NCBI GenBank assembly: GCA_015062005.1
Contig: SUVL01000025.1
Coordinates: forward strand, 1 to 32,873
Reading direction: 5' to 3'
Length of the DNA: 32,873 nt
DNA from: Akkermansiaceae bacterium
Lineage (GTDB): Bacteria > Verrucomicrobiota > Verrucomicrobiia > Verrucomicrobiales > Akkermansiaceae
The translations under genes were made by a program, and so were the position numbers. Shown piece after piece: positions 22,205-30,041 of the stretch. Under the pieces are notes generated by a model that worked only from the letters and a program-made list of their open reading frames with translations, made no database searches and was not told the origin of the DNA. Position 1 is the stretch's first letter. Each line of letters begins with the position of its first letter.

Positions 22205-24748
22205 ATGACCGTTCGATTGATAAAACTCCTTACGGCTTCGTTTCTCTTTTTCTGCCTGGGCGTAGCCTTGTTCCCCGTCTTTTTCCCTACTAAGGTAGAG
22301 AAGAAAGTGACGACCATCCACTCTGGTTCCTCCATTGTGCGCGATACGCAGGTGGATGACTGGAGCCACGATGATGAAACGGTGGATGATGGCGACGCCA
22401 CCTGGGAGGAAGAGCCCGAAGATACACAGCCAGACCGCCGTGTGGTGCGCCAGGACGATGAGCGATTTGACGAGGAAGACGTGCCTCTGGATGCCAAGCA
22501 GAACGTGGTGCCCAAGGCTCGTGTTCAGGCGCAGTTTGTCTCGGCCCTGGGTGAGATGCGCCGCCTGGCCGTCACATTGGAGAAACAGGAAGCAGAGAAC
22601 TTCACCAACGATGAGTTCAAGGCTGCTGATTGGGCCGACCCTGAAAAAATATATTTCACATTGGCAGACCGGGTCATCAGCAAGCTGGGCAAGCTGGATG
22701 ATGCCACTGTTCTGTCATTCCTCCAGAAACCGGAAAATCGTCTGGACCTTGCGCGCGTGACGTTGATTCGCAAAGCTGGTTCCCAGGGTATTCGTTCCGT
22801 AGCAACGCGCCCGAAGGGCAAGGAGATGCTGGCAGCCCTTACTTCTGATTTGAACTGGATGAGCAATCTCCTCCATTCCGGACCGACTAAGAACATGGAG
22901 CAGGCCCTGAGCTACCTGGAGACCATTTATGGTAAAGTTGGTGAAGAGGAACTCAAGGTGCCGGCAACCCGCCGCATCGCAACAACAACTGCGCTTGAAT
23001 TCGCTCGCGAGGGATGGAGTGAGCATGATATGTTCAACCGCTTCACCTACTACAATGACAGCTGGAAAGAAGGAAAACTCAATGCTCATTTTGATAAGCT
23101 TCAGTACTGGGAAACCCGCTTCGTAACTGGTTGCAAGCAGCCGAGCGATGGAGCCGGTAACTGGGGGAGCCCCAGAAACCTGGCCTGGCACCGCGATAAT
23201 GTGCGCCTTCCCATGGAGCAGTATCTTGGTGCAGAAGGTCAGCTGGAATACCGCCTGCGAAATGTGGCCGGCGACTCCGTGTTCTCCGCTGAGTACCTGG
23301 CTCCCATCTGGAAGCATGTGAACTTCACCACGGGGTGGGCCTACCGCGAAATCGGCGGCGTTTGCGGTGCCTTGTCTCACTACGCCACGTTCAGTGCCCT
23401 TGCGGCAGGTTTGCCCGCCAGCACCATGGGCGAACCCGGCCACTGTGCGTATGCTATGCGCATCGGCAATGAATGGCGCCGTGGCAATTCCATTTACTGG
23501 CAGCATAGCCTGCACAAGACGTTCTGGGGAGAACCCGAGTGGGGCTACCTGCACCTTACGCAGAAGCTTTATGAAGAGCGCTTCAAGACGCTGGCCGCAG
23601 ACCAGCTCGTGTCACTGGCGGACTTCCTGACTGCTCGCCGTAAGATGAAGGCCGCTTTCAGCAGCTATGAAATTGCGGTGAAGACCCAGCCCAACAATTG
23701 GCCTGCCTTGAAGCGCTACGCCGCTTATCTGAAGCTGAAAGCGCCTGATGACAAGGATAAGTGGATGACTCTGCATGACACGGTGATGGATGGTATGGGC
23801 AAGGAACATTACCATGCAGCTGCCACTATGCAGGCTCGCTATGTGTACCCGAACCTTGCGCCCCTGGTGAAGGACCGCGCCAAGCTCAATAAGATGTATT
23901 CCGGCCTTTTTGCCCATTTCAAGGACTGGGGCGCCAACCGCTGGGATATTGCACCCATTCTTGATGCCCAGATTGCTACCTGCCAGACGGATGATGAGAA
24001 GAAATCCTACCTGCGGGAGGTGCTTCGCGTGCTGATGAAGCGTCCTGATTATTCCGGCGCGGTGCTGACCTGGGGCTTGGGCTATATCAGCCAGCTTCCT
24101 GAGGGTGATGGTAAGATTCAGGAGGAGTTTACCAACATGCTGGTGCAGGCCATGAGTCGCACCGGTAGCTCCAGCAAGCAGCTGGATGAAACCTGGGCTA
24201 CTCTTGGCGAAGCTATACACGCCGCTGCCAAGAATAAGGAGCGCCGCACTTTCCAGGCCATCGGCCGCCTTGCTTACAACAAATGCAAGAAGAAGTTCAA
24301 CAAGAAGGGGCCTCGCGTCAAGGGCTTCTCCGGTCGTGTAGTATCCGCCACCGCGTGGATTGATACGGCCACGACCATCGGCGATATGTCCAATTGCTGC
24401 CTGCACTGGGGCGTGCTTCAGCGGTTTGGCGGCTTCATGCCCGGCAAGTTCGAAGGTAAGGCCGGTCTTACGGTCGGTCTTGAGAAAAAGTGTGATCTTG
24501 TCGGTGTGGTGTGCATATCTCAGGAGAAGAAACTCAAGAATGACCGCCCCTTCTACCTGGAGGTATCCGATGATGGACAGAACTGGTACCGCGTACGTCC
24601 CAATGGTGTGATTAATGGCGGGGAAATCCGCTTCAATCTGAAGGGCAGTGGAGCTGCCGGCAAGTTTGTACGCATGCTGCGCGAGGGTGATAAGTATGAG
24701 CCCGGTATCACAGGGTTCTATGTGTACGGTAAACCCCAGAAAAACTGA
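22205..24748 (+). CDS. Membrane-anchored transglutaminase-like protein with discoidin-like C-terminus
   Basis: An 847-residue protein. One N-terminal hydrophobic helix (about residues 6-27, no lipobox) anchors or exports it. A very acidic linker (about 45-95, rich in DD and EEE) follows, then a helical region. Residues 384-425 resemble a transglutaminase/papain-like core: GGVCGALSHYATFSALAAG (Cys387), LPASTMGEPGHCAYAMRIGNEW (His413). A Cys at a helix start after Gly, followed by a GxPGH histidine, is what relatives labelled transglutaminase-like show. Helical TPR-like repeats follow (450-680). From about 705 to 845 the sequence resembles a discoidin (F5/8 type C) domain, with ATAWIDT, YLEVSDDGQNWYRV and a FYVYG end. 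It lies 23 nt after the previous gene and 16 nt before the next. Confidence 0.8.
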   Translation: MTVRLIKLLTASFLFFCLGVALFPVFFPTKVEKKVTTIHSGSSIVRDTQVDDWSHDDETVDDGDATWEEEPEDTQPDRRVVRQDDERFDEEDVPLDAKQNVVPKARVQAQFVSALGEMRRLAVTLEKQEAENFTNDEFKAADWADPEKIYFTLADRVISKLGKLDDATVLSFLQKPENRLDLARVTLIRKAGSQGIRSVATRPKGKEMLAALTSDLNWMSNLLHSGPTKNMEQALSYLETIYGKVGEEELKVPATRRIATTTALEFAREGWSEHDMFNRFTYYNDSWKEGKLNAHFDKLQYWETRFVTGCKQPSDGAGNWGSPRNLAWHRDNVRLPMEQYLGAEGQLEYRLRNVAGDSVFSAEYLAPIWKHVNFTTGWAYREIGGVCGALSHYATFSALAAGLPASTMGEPGHCAYAMRIGNEWRRGNSIYWQHSLHKTFWGEPEWGYLHLTQKLYEERFKTLAADQLVSLADFLTARRKMKAAFSSYEIAVKTQPNNWPALKRYAAYLKLKAPDDKDKWMTLHDTVMDGMGKEHYHAAATMQARYVYPNLAPLVKDRAKLNKMYSGLFAHFKDWGANRWDIAPILDAQIATCQTDDEKKSYLREVLRVLMKRPDYSGAVLTWGLGYISQLPEGDGKIQEEFTNMLVQAMSRTGSSSKQLDETWATLGEAIHAAAKNKERRTFQAIGRLAYNKCKKKFNKKGPRVKGFSGRVVSATAWIDTATTIGDMSNCCLHWGVLQRFGGFMPGKFEGKAGLTVGLEKKCDLVGVVCISQEKKLKNDRPFYLEVSDDGQNWYRVRPNGVINGGEIRFNLKGSGAAGKFVRMLREGDKYEPGITGFYVYGKPQKN

Positions 24749-24764
24749 TAGAATAAATACAACT

Positions 24765-25841
24765 ATGATTAAGAAAATTTTCACAATGATGGCGCTGGGG
24801 CTGCTTCTGGCCTCGCCCACGCTGGCGGCAAAAGCCAGCACCTACCCGGATGCCTTGGCCAAGACTGGTAAGAATCCCATCGTTATCTTCATTTATGGAG
24901 CAAATTATGACAAGGTGAGTGAGCGTACGTACGATGCATTCATCAAGAAAAACAAGATTGCCCCGTATGTGCGCCAGTGTACCTTCCTGGAGATGCCGCT
25001 CTACCAGATGCCTTCTGACAGGGAAAAGAAGGATATGGAGAAACGCCTGGGTAACAAGAAGTTGCCGCACGGTATCCGTTGCTATCCCTGCCTCGCAGTG
25101 GTTGATTCCAAAGGAAATCTGCGAGGTGCCGTGCAGTCTCCGGAGGAAATGAAAGCCCCGGAAGTGGCTCTTGTGGCACTCAAGAAACTGGTGGACAATT
25201 TCTACGCCCAGGAGAAGCTGATTGAGAAGGCAAAGAAGGCCAAGGGTGAGAAAAAAGCCGCATTCCTGCTTGCTGCATCCGATATTGACTTGAATATGCC
25301 GAGCGGAGTGGTGGGGAAGGACGAGCGTAAGGCACTCGATGATGCTTCAGGCCTCGGGAACCGCTTGGCGTTTGATCCGCTGACGGTGGTGGAGGCCTTG
25401 CAGACAAAGGATTATGCCTCTGCCAACAGTTATGTGCGTACCATGATGGCCGAGGGCGGTTATTCCAAGCTGCAGCGCCAGATGATTATGGCTGCGTACG
25501 CCGGCCACCTCCGCCGTGGCGGTGAGGGCCGCACCCCGGCCTCCAAGGAGCGCCTGCGTGCCCTTTACACGGAGATGCGCAATATTGACCCAGATTCCAC
25601 CTATGGTGCGTATGCTGAAGGAGCCCTTGTCATCTGGGTGGAGGGTGGTAAGCTGACGGATGACCCCATCCCCACTGAAATTAACCGCGTCGGCAATACT
25701 TCTGATGACGGCAACAGCTCCGGTTCTTCCGGTAAGACTGCGATGGGCAGCACCTCAATCCCCGCCGCGGACGACGATGAGCCCGCATCGCCGGATTCCG
25801 ATGCCCCTTCCGATGCCGATTTTGAGGGAGATGATTTCTAA
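24765..25841 (+). CDS. Exported thioredoxin-fold protein without CxxC, unknown function
   Basis: A 358-residue protein with a Sec signal peptide (MIKKIFTMMALGLLLASPTL, cleavage near AA-KA). Residues 30-125 follow a thioredoxin-like pattern: strand PIVIFIYGA, helix, strand QCTFLEMPL, and GIRCYPCLAVVDSKGN, the usual cis-proline strand. Where the CxxC should be, the sequence reads GANYDKVSE, so normal thiol-disulfide exchange is not expected. Cys106 and Cys109 instead flank the cis-proline (CYPC), which is unusual. A helical middle domain and a Ser/Asp/Glu-rich disordered tail complete it. It is the last gene of the operon and is followed by a strong terminator. The ATG at 24765 is chosen because it begins the signal peptide. 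Confidence 0.75.
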   Translation: MIKKIFTMMALGLLLASPTLAAKASTYPDALAKTGKNPIVIFIYGANYDKVSERTYDAFIKKNKIAPYVRQCTFLEMPLYQMPSDREKKDMEKRLGNKKLPHGIRCYPCLAVVDSKGNLRGAVQSPEEMKAPEVALVALKKLVDNFYAQEKLIEKAKKAKGEKKAAFLLAASDIDLNMPSGVVGKDERKALDDASGLGNRLAFDPLTVVEALQTKDYASANSYVRTMMAEGGYSKLQRQMIMAAYAGHLRRGGEGRTPASKERLRALYTEMRNIDPDSTYGAYAEGALVIWVEGGKLTDDPIPTEINRVGNTSDDGNSSGSSGKTAMGSTSIPAADDDEPASPDSDAPSDADFEGDDF

Positions 25842-25877
25842 AGCCGCGCGCGTGCGTGGCATCCTGAAATTAAAACC

Positions 25878-25906
25878 TTGATTTTCCCAGCCAGCGGGTG
25901 TATGCT
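25878..25906 (+). promoter_or_regulatory. Possible cstA promoter embedded in the upstream terminator
   Basis: -35 TTGATT at 25878-25883, 17-bp spacer, -10 TATGCT at 25901-25906. The -10 is the loop of the terminator hairpin at 25888-25917. Transcription would start near 25913, about 20 nt before the ATG at 25933. Confidence 0.5.
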
Positions 25907-25928
25907 CCCGCTGGCTGATTTTTTTTTG
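25888..25928 (+). terminator. Strong rho-independent terminator ending the 20643-25841 operon
   Basis: CAGCCAGCGGG at 25888-25898 and CCCGCTGGCTG at 25907-25917 form a perfect 11-bp stem with an 8-base loop, followed by a run of nine or more T residues to 25927. Confidence 0.9.
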
Positions 25929-25932
25929 TTAT

Positions 25933-27369
25933 ATGTTGGGTTTATCTGTCTTTGTGCTGTGTGTGGCGCTGCTGGCGCTGGGATATGTGTTTTATGGCCG
26001 TTTTGCCCAGCAGATTTACGGGTTGGATGAGAAAATGGAAATGCCGTGTGTGAAAACCCCGGATGGCATAGACTTTGTTGCCTTACCGACGTGGAAGATT
26101 TTTCTTATCCAGTTGCTGAACATTGCAGGGCTTGGCCCGGTTGTGGGTGCGGTTTCCGGTTGCCTGTTTGGCCCGGTGGCTTTGTTGTGGATTGTGCTGG
26201 GGTGTGTGCTGGCAGGTGCGTTGCATGATTTCCTGGCGGCTGTAATGTCAGCCGACCGCGGCGGTGCCAACCTGCCGGAATTGGTAGGCGAGAATCTGGG
26301 GGAAGTAGCCCGCCATTCCATGCGCTTTGTCTGCATTTTCCTCCTCCTTATGGTGGGTGTGGTGTTTACATTGTTGCCAGCCGGCATGCTTCATGGTATC
26401 TGGCCCGGCTTGACCTCCATGCAGTGGAGTATTGTAATCCTCTCCTATTACTTCCTTGCTACCATTCTGCCGATTGGTGCCATTATCGGCCGGATATATC
26501 CGATTTTCGGCGCAGTATTCCTGTTCATGGCCCTTGGCCTGGTGGTGATGCTCCCATTGTGCGGTCACCCGGTGCTCCCCAATCTGGATTTCTTTTCCAA
26601 CCTTCACCCCGCTGGAACTTCCATCTGGCCCATGCTCTTTGTGACGATTGCCTGTGGTGCTATTTCCGGCTTCCATGCGACCCAGAGCCCTATGATGGTT
26701 CGCTGCCTGCCTGATGCCGGCAAACTCCGCCGCGTATTCTACGGAGCCATGGTGGTGGAGGGCATGGTGGCGCTGATTTGGGCAACAGTGGGGTTGACCT
26801 TGCGCGAGGTGATTGTAGCTGATTCTCAGACCCTTTCCCAGCTCACGCTTTCCAATCCTTCTGCAGCGGTTCGTGCGGCCTCTGATTTCCTGCTGGGCAA
26901 TATCGGCGGCTGCGTTGCCGTGCTGGGTGTGGTGGTGCTGGCCATCACCAGCGGCGATACCGCCTTGCGTTCATGCCGCCTCATGCTGGCAGATGTCATC
27001 CGGGTGAAGCAGGTCCGCATAGTGTCCCGCCTGGCGTTGGCGGTGCCGCTCTTCATTGCGGTGATTATCATTTCCCAGCTCGATTTCAGCGTCATCTGGC
27101 GCTATTTCGGCTGGGGTAACCAGATGCTCGCCAGCATTACCTTGTGGGCCATTGCTTCATGTCTGCGCCGTCGGAGTCGCCTGTATCTTCCTGCGCTCCT
27201 TCCTGCTGCGTTCATGACTTGTATGTGCGTAACCTTCCTGTTTTACGCTCCGGAGTGCGGAATCGGCCTTGCTCTCCCGTATTCCTCTGCACTCGGCCTG
27301 TTTGTTACCCTTGTTTGTCTGGTGGTGTTTTGGCGCATGGTGCGTGCCAAGTCAGAGAAAGCCGCGTAG
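25933..27369 (+). CDS. cstA: CstA-family carbon starvation/peptide transporter (short form)
   Basis: A 478-residue polytopic inner-membrane protein of the CstA family, whose characterised members import peptides or pyruvate during nutrient limitation. Family motifs are visible. One is the N-terminal TPDGIDFVALPTWKIF. Another is the signature HIAGLGPVVGA, here as LLNIAGLGPVVGAVSG, followed by LGCVLAGALHDFLAAVMSADRGG. Further on come SGFHATQSPMMVRCL, TSGDTALRSCRLMLADVI and FGWGNQMLASITLW. The length corresponds to the shorter CstA class rather than the enteric form of about 700 residues. The substrate is not deducible here. The ATG at 25933 comes almost directly after the upstream terminator T-run, and a plausible promoter lies within that terminator. 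Confidence 0.93.
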   Translation: MLGLSVFVLCVALLALGYVFYGRFAQQIYGLDEKMEMPCVKTPDGIDFVALPTWKIFLIQLLNIAGLGPVVGAVSGCLFGPVALLWIVLGCVLAGALHDFLAAVMSADRGGANLPELVGENLGEVARHSMRFVCIFLLLMVGVVFTLLPAGMLHGIWPGLTSMQWSIVILSYYFLATILPIGAIIGRIYPIFGAVFLFMALGLVVMLPLCGHPVLPNLDFFSNLHPAGTSIWPMLFVTIACGAISGFHATQSPMMVRCLPDAGKLRRVFYGAMVVEGMVALIWATVGLTLREVIVADSQTLSQLTLSNPSAAVRAASDFLLGNIGGCVAVLGVVVLAITSGDTALRSCRLMLADVIRVKQVRIVSRLALAVPLFIAVIIISQLDFSVIWRYFGWGNQMLASITLWAIASCLRRRSRLYLPALLPAAFMTCMCVTFLFYAPECGIGLALPYSSALGLFVTLVCLVVFWRMVRAKSEKAA

Positions 27370-27384
27370 TTGCTCATTTGCCGC

Positions 27385-27413
27385 TTGCTAAATCTCCGCG
27401 ATTCTGCTAAAGT
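27385..27413 (+). promoter_or_regulatory. Promoter of the PBP-like gene and sufS operon
   Basis: -35 TTGCTA at 27385-27390, 17-bp spacer, -10 TAAAGT at 27408-27413, then 15 nt to the ATG at 27429; predicted leader about 9 nt. Confidence 0.65.
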
Positions 27414-27428
27414 CTCACTAGCTCTAGC

Positions 27429-30035
27429 ATGGATAACCTCGATGACTACCAGAACGCCCGGAAAGCGGCGGCAGACCGCCGCCGCAAGAGGCGTGCGGCC
27501 AAGGAAAAAGTAGTCATCAACCGAAGTACGACCAGCTGGTGGCAGCGTGCTTTGCTGCGTGTCGTTATTGTGGTTTCAGTGGCTGTTATCACTCTTTCCC
27601 TGATTGGGTATACGCTCTTTACTTCTGTAACGGCAAAATACCAGAAATGGGCGGAAGAGTTTAACCTGGAAGATATCAATAATCTAGATCATCCCTGTAT
27701 CATCTTTGACCGCAATGAAGAGGAAATAGGGCGTATCTACGATGAGAACCGCAGCTACGTGCCCTACAGCAAGATTTCTCGCGCCATGATTGATGCCTTG
27801 GTGGCGCAGGAAGATAAGAATTTCTGGACGCACAACGGTTTCGACCCCATGGGTATTATCCGTGCCGCCAAGGAAGCCGTGGCGGCTGGCGGACAGGCAA
27901 ACCAGGGTGCCTCTACCATTACTCAGCAGCTGGCGCGCAATGCCTACGATTTGGAACAGCGCACCGCCGCCCGTGGTGGCAGTCGCTACGAGCGCAAGGT
28001 GGTGGAAATATTCCTCGCCATGCGTATTGAGAAAAAATACGATAAGCAGCAGATTCTCGAATTCTACATCAATCGCGTTTATTTCGGGCGCGGCTTTTAT
28101 GGTATTCGTGCAGCCTCGCTCGGATATTTTGGTAAGGAACCTGCTGATTTGACGGTGCGAGAAGCGGCGAGTATTGCAGCTCTCATTAAAAACCCGGAGA
28201 ATTACAATCCCCTGCGCAATGCCGAGTTGAACTGGAAGTGGCGCAACGATGTGATTGACCGCATGGAACGCGCCGGTATGCTTTCTTCCACCGAGGCCGC
28301 AAACCAGAAGACTACAGAGCTCGGCCTGAATCCCAAGCCCTTGAAGCGCAATACTTCATTCCTTCACAGCCTGGTACAGCAGCAGGCTATCAGCCTTTTC
28401 CAGAATCCCGAGCGAGGTGAGGAAATCCTCAAGAGCCGCGGTATCAAGATTTATACCACTATTGACCGGCGCATGCAGGAAGCGGCGGAGCGGAGTCTTC
28501 GCGCTCAGCTCGAAAAGATTGAAGCGCGTGGGGATTATAACCACGTTCGCTTCAGCGAAACAAAGGACCCGCGCTGTGCCCAGCACCGTTATGTTGATGG
28601 TGCTGTTCTTGCCGTAGAAAACAGCACGGGTGGCGTGCTTGCCTATGTGGGCGGACGCAGCTTCGAACGCGATAATTTCGATATCATTGAGAGTGGGCGC
28701 CGCTCGGTCGGCACCGCTATGCTTCCTTTCCTCTACATGTGCGCCTTCGATAACGGGTACACGCCGTGTTCCCGCTTGTTGGACGATGCACTGGATAACC
28801 GCCTGGCTGGTATAGGTGGTACGGAGGGTATCCTGGGCGAATGGGGTATGGAGGTTGAGAAAGGCCGTTATCTGGATTCCATTACGCTGCGTCAGAGCCT
28901 TGAATGGTCCAAGATTGCCGCCTCCGCCCGTCTTGGCATTGCGCTAGGTTCGCACGCAACGAAAGGTGCCCGTTGTTTCCAGGATACGCTCTCGGCTGTC
29001 GGTATCACTCCCCCGCCGCGTAATCCCGGCAGCACCGAGCTTAAGCCTCTCTATTATCCCCGCGTCTATCTTGGCACGGAACCCGTCTCCTTGAAGGAGG
29101 TTACCATGGCCTACACCGTGTTCCCGAACATCGGGAAGCGCCCCATCGCCCCCTACGTCGTGACCAAAATTACAGACAGTAATGGCAAAATCCTGTGGGA
29201 GAATCCGCTTGCTGTCACCCACCACATGGTACGCAGTACCTCGCCATGCACTGCGTACCGCTTGCACAGCATCATGCAGGATTCTATGGAGACAGGCTCT
29301 GCTCAGCGAGTGCGCACTCAGTTGCCGGCCTCTTTCAAGGGAGCGGTCAAGACTGGCACCAACTATGATTTCTCCGACAATGCTCTCTTTGGCTACACCA
29401 GCAGCTTCACCTGTGGTGTCTGGATGGGGTACCTCAATGATCACCAGCCGATTTACCCGCAGGCCTTCGGCTCCGATACATGCACCCCTGTGTTCCAGGC
29501 CGTCCATGAGGCTTCTGCCAATCGTTATGCTGATGAGCCCATCCCCGTACCGCCTGATACGGAAGAGGTGGAGATTTGCCTGACATCCGGGCAGATTGCC
29601 ACGAATTTCTGTTTCGAGACCGTGATGAAGGATGGTAAGCCCGGCTATGTGCGTCCTACCTATCGCGAGTACATTCCAAAGGGTGACGTGAAGATGGGGC
29701 AGTGCTCCATTCATGGTGATGGCAGCCCGTCGCTGATGGATTTCATGGAGACGCAGCCGGAGCATATGAACTCCTCTCGCATTCTGCCTATCGTACCGGT
29801 TTTGCCGCGTAGCGCAGCCCTCATCGGCGAGGACCCGTATGATTGTGAGCTGACCCTGAATCCCCGTTACAAGGACATGACCGACGTGGCGGATAATGCC
29901 CCCACGGCAGAGGAGGTGAGCAGTGCGGATGATGAATCGCCGGAGGATGTACAGACGCCCATGATTGATACCGATTTGCAGATGAATGCACCGCAGCCAT
30001 TAAAGCACCTCCCCTTAGTACCCTTACAGTTTTAA
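27429..30035 (+). CDS. Class A PBP relative: GT51 glycosyltransferase with degenerate transpeptidase domain
   Basis: An 868-residue bitopic protein: basic cytosolic tail, one membrane helix (about 40-62), then a GT51 domain that polymerises lipid II. GT51 motifs are intact: AQEDKNFWTHNGFD (Glu128), QGASTITQQLARN, RKVVEIFLAMRIEKKYDKQQILE (Glu193) and NRVYFGRGFYG. The transpeptidase domain begins near 385. Where class A PBPs have GSxFKP the sequence reads GTAMLP, so the SxxK Ser is Thr429 and the Lys is Leu432. The SxN box reads Ser494-Lys-Ile, without Asn. KTGT at 641-644 is kept. Beta-lactam binding and cross-linking are therefore unlikely. The C-terminal 160 residues are Cys- and acid-rich. 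The ORF is intact and heads the operon with the 30042 gene and sufS. Confidence 0.92.
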   Translation: MDNLDDYQNARKAAADRRRKRRAAKEKVVINRSTTSWWQRALLRVVIVVSVAVITLSLIGYTLFTSVTAKYQKWAEEFNLEDINNLDHPCIIFDRNEEEIGRIYDENRSYVPYSKISRAMIDALVAQEDKNFWTHNGFDPMGIIRAAKEAVAAGGQANQGASTITQQLARNAYDLEQRTAARGGSRYERKVVEIFLAMRIEKKYDKQQILEFYINRVYFGRGFYGIRAASLGYFGKEPADLTVREAASIAALIKNPENYNPLRNAELNWKWRNDVIDRMERAGMLSSTEAANQKTTELGLNPKPLKRNTSFLHSLVQQQAISLFQNPERGEEILKSRGIKIYTTIDRRMQEAAERSLRAQLEKIEARGDYNHVRFSETKDPRCAQHRYVDGAVLAVENSTGGVLAYVGGRSFERDNFDIIESGRRSVGTAMLPFLYMCAFDNGYTPCSRLLDDALDNRLAGIGGTEGILGEWGMEVEKGRYLDSITLRQSLEWSKIAASARLGIALGSHATKGARCFQDTLSAVGITPPPRNPGSTELKPLYYPRVYLGTEPVSLKEVTMAYTVFPNIGKRPIAPYVVTKITDSNGKILWENPLAVTHHMVRSTSPCTAYRLHSIMQDSMETGSAQRVRTQLPASFKGAVKTGTNYDFSDNALFGYTSSFTCGVWMGYLNDHQPIYPQAFGSDTCTPVFQAVHEASANRYADEPIPVPPDTEEVEICLTSGQIATNFCFETVMKDGKPGYVRPTYREYIPKGDVKMGQCSIHGDGSPSLMDFMETQPEHMNSSRILPIVPVLPRSAALIGEDPYDCELTLNPRYKDMTDVADNAPTAEEVSSADDESPEDVQTPMIDTDLQMNAPQPLKHLPLVPLQF

Positions 30036-30041
30036 TATACC

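Noticed and set aside
23612..24841. A 409-codon minus-strand frame
   Set aside because: It is antisense to the transglutaminase-like gene and crosses into the next gene; no start signal or domain.
27429..30035. PBP-like gene as a pseudogene because of its lost SxxK and SxN residues
   Set aside because: The frame is intact over 868 codons, the GT51 active site and KTG box are kept, and it heads a coupled operon.
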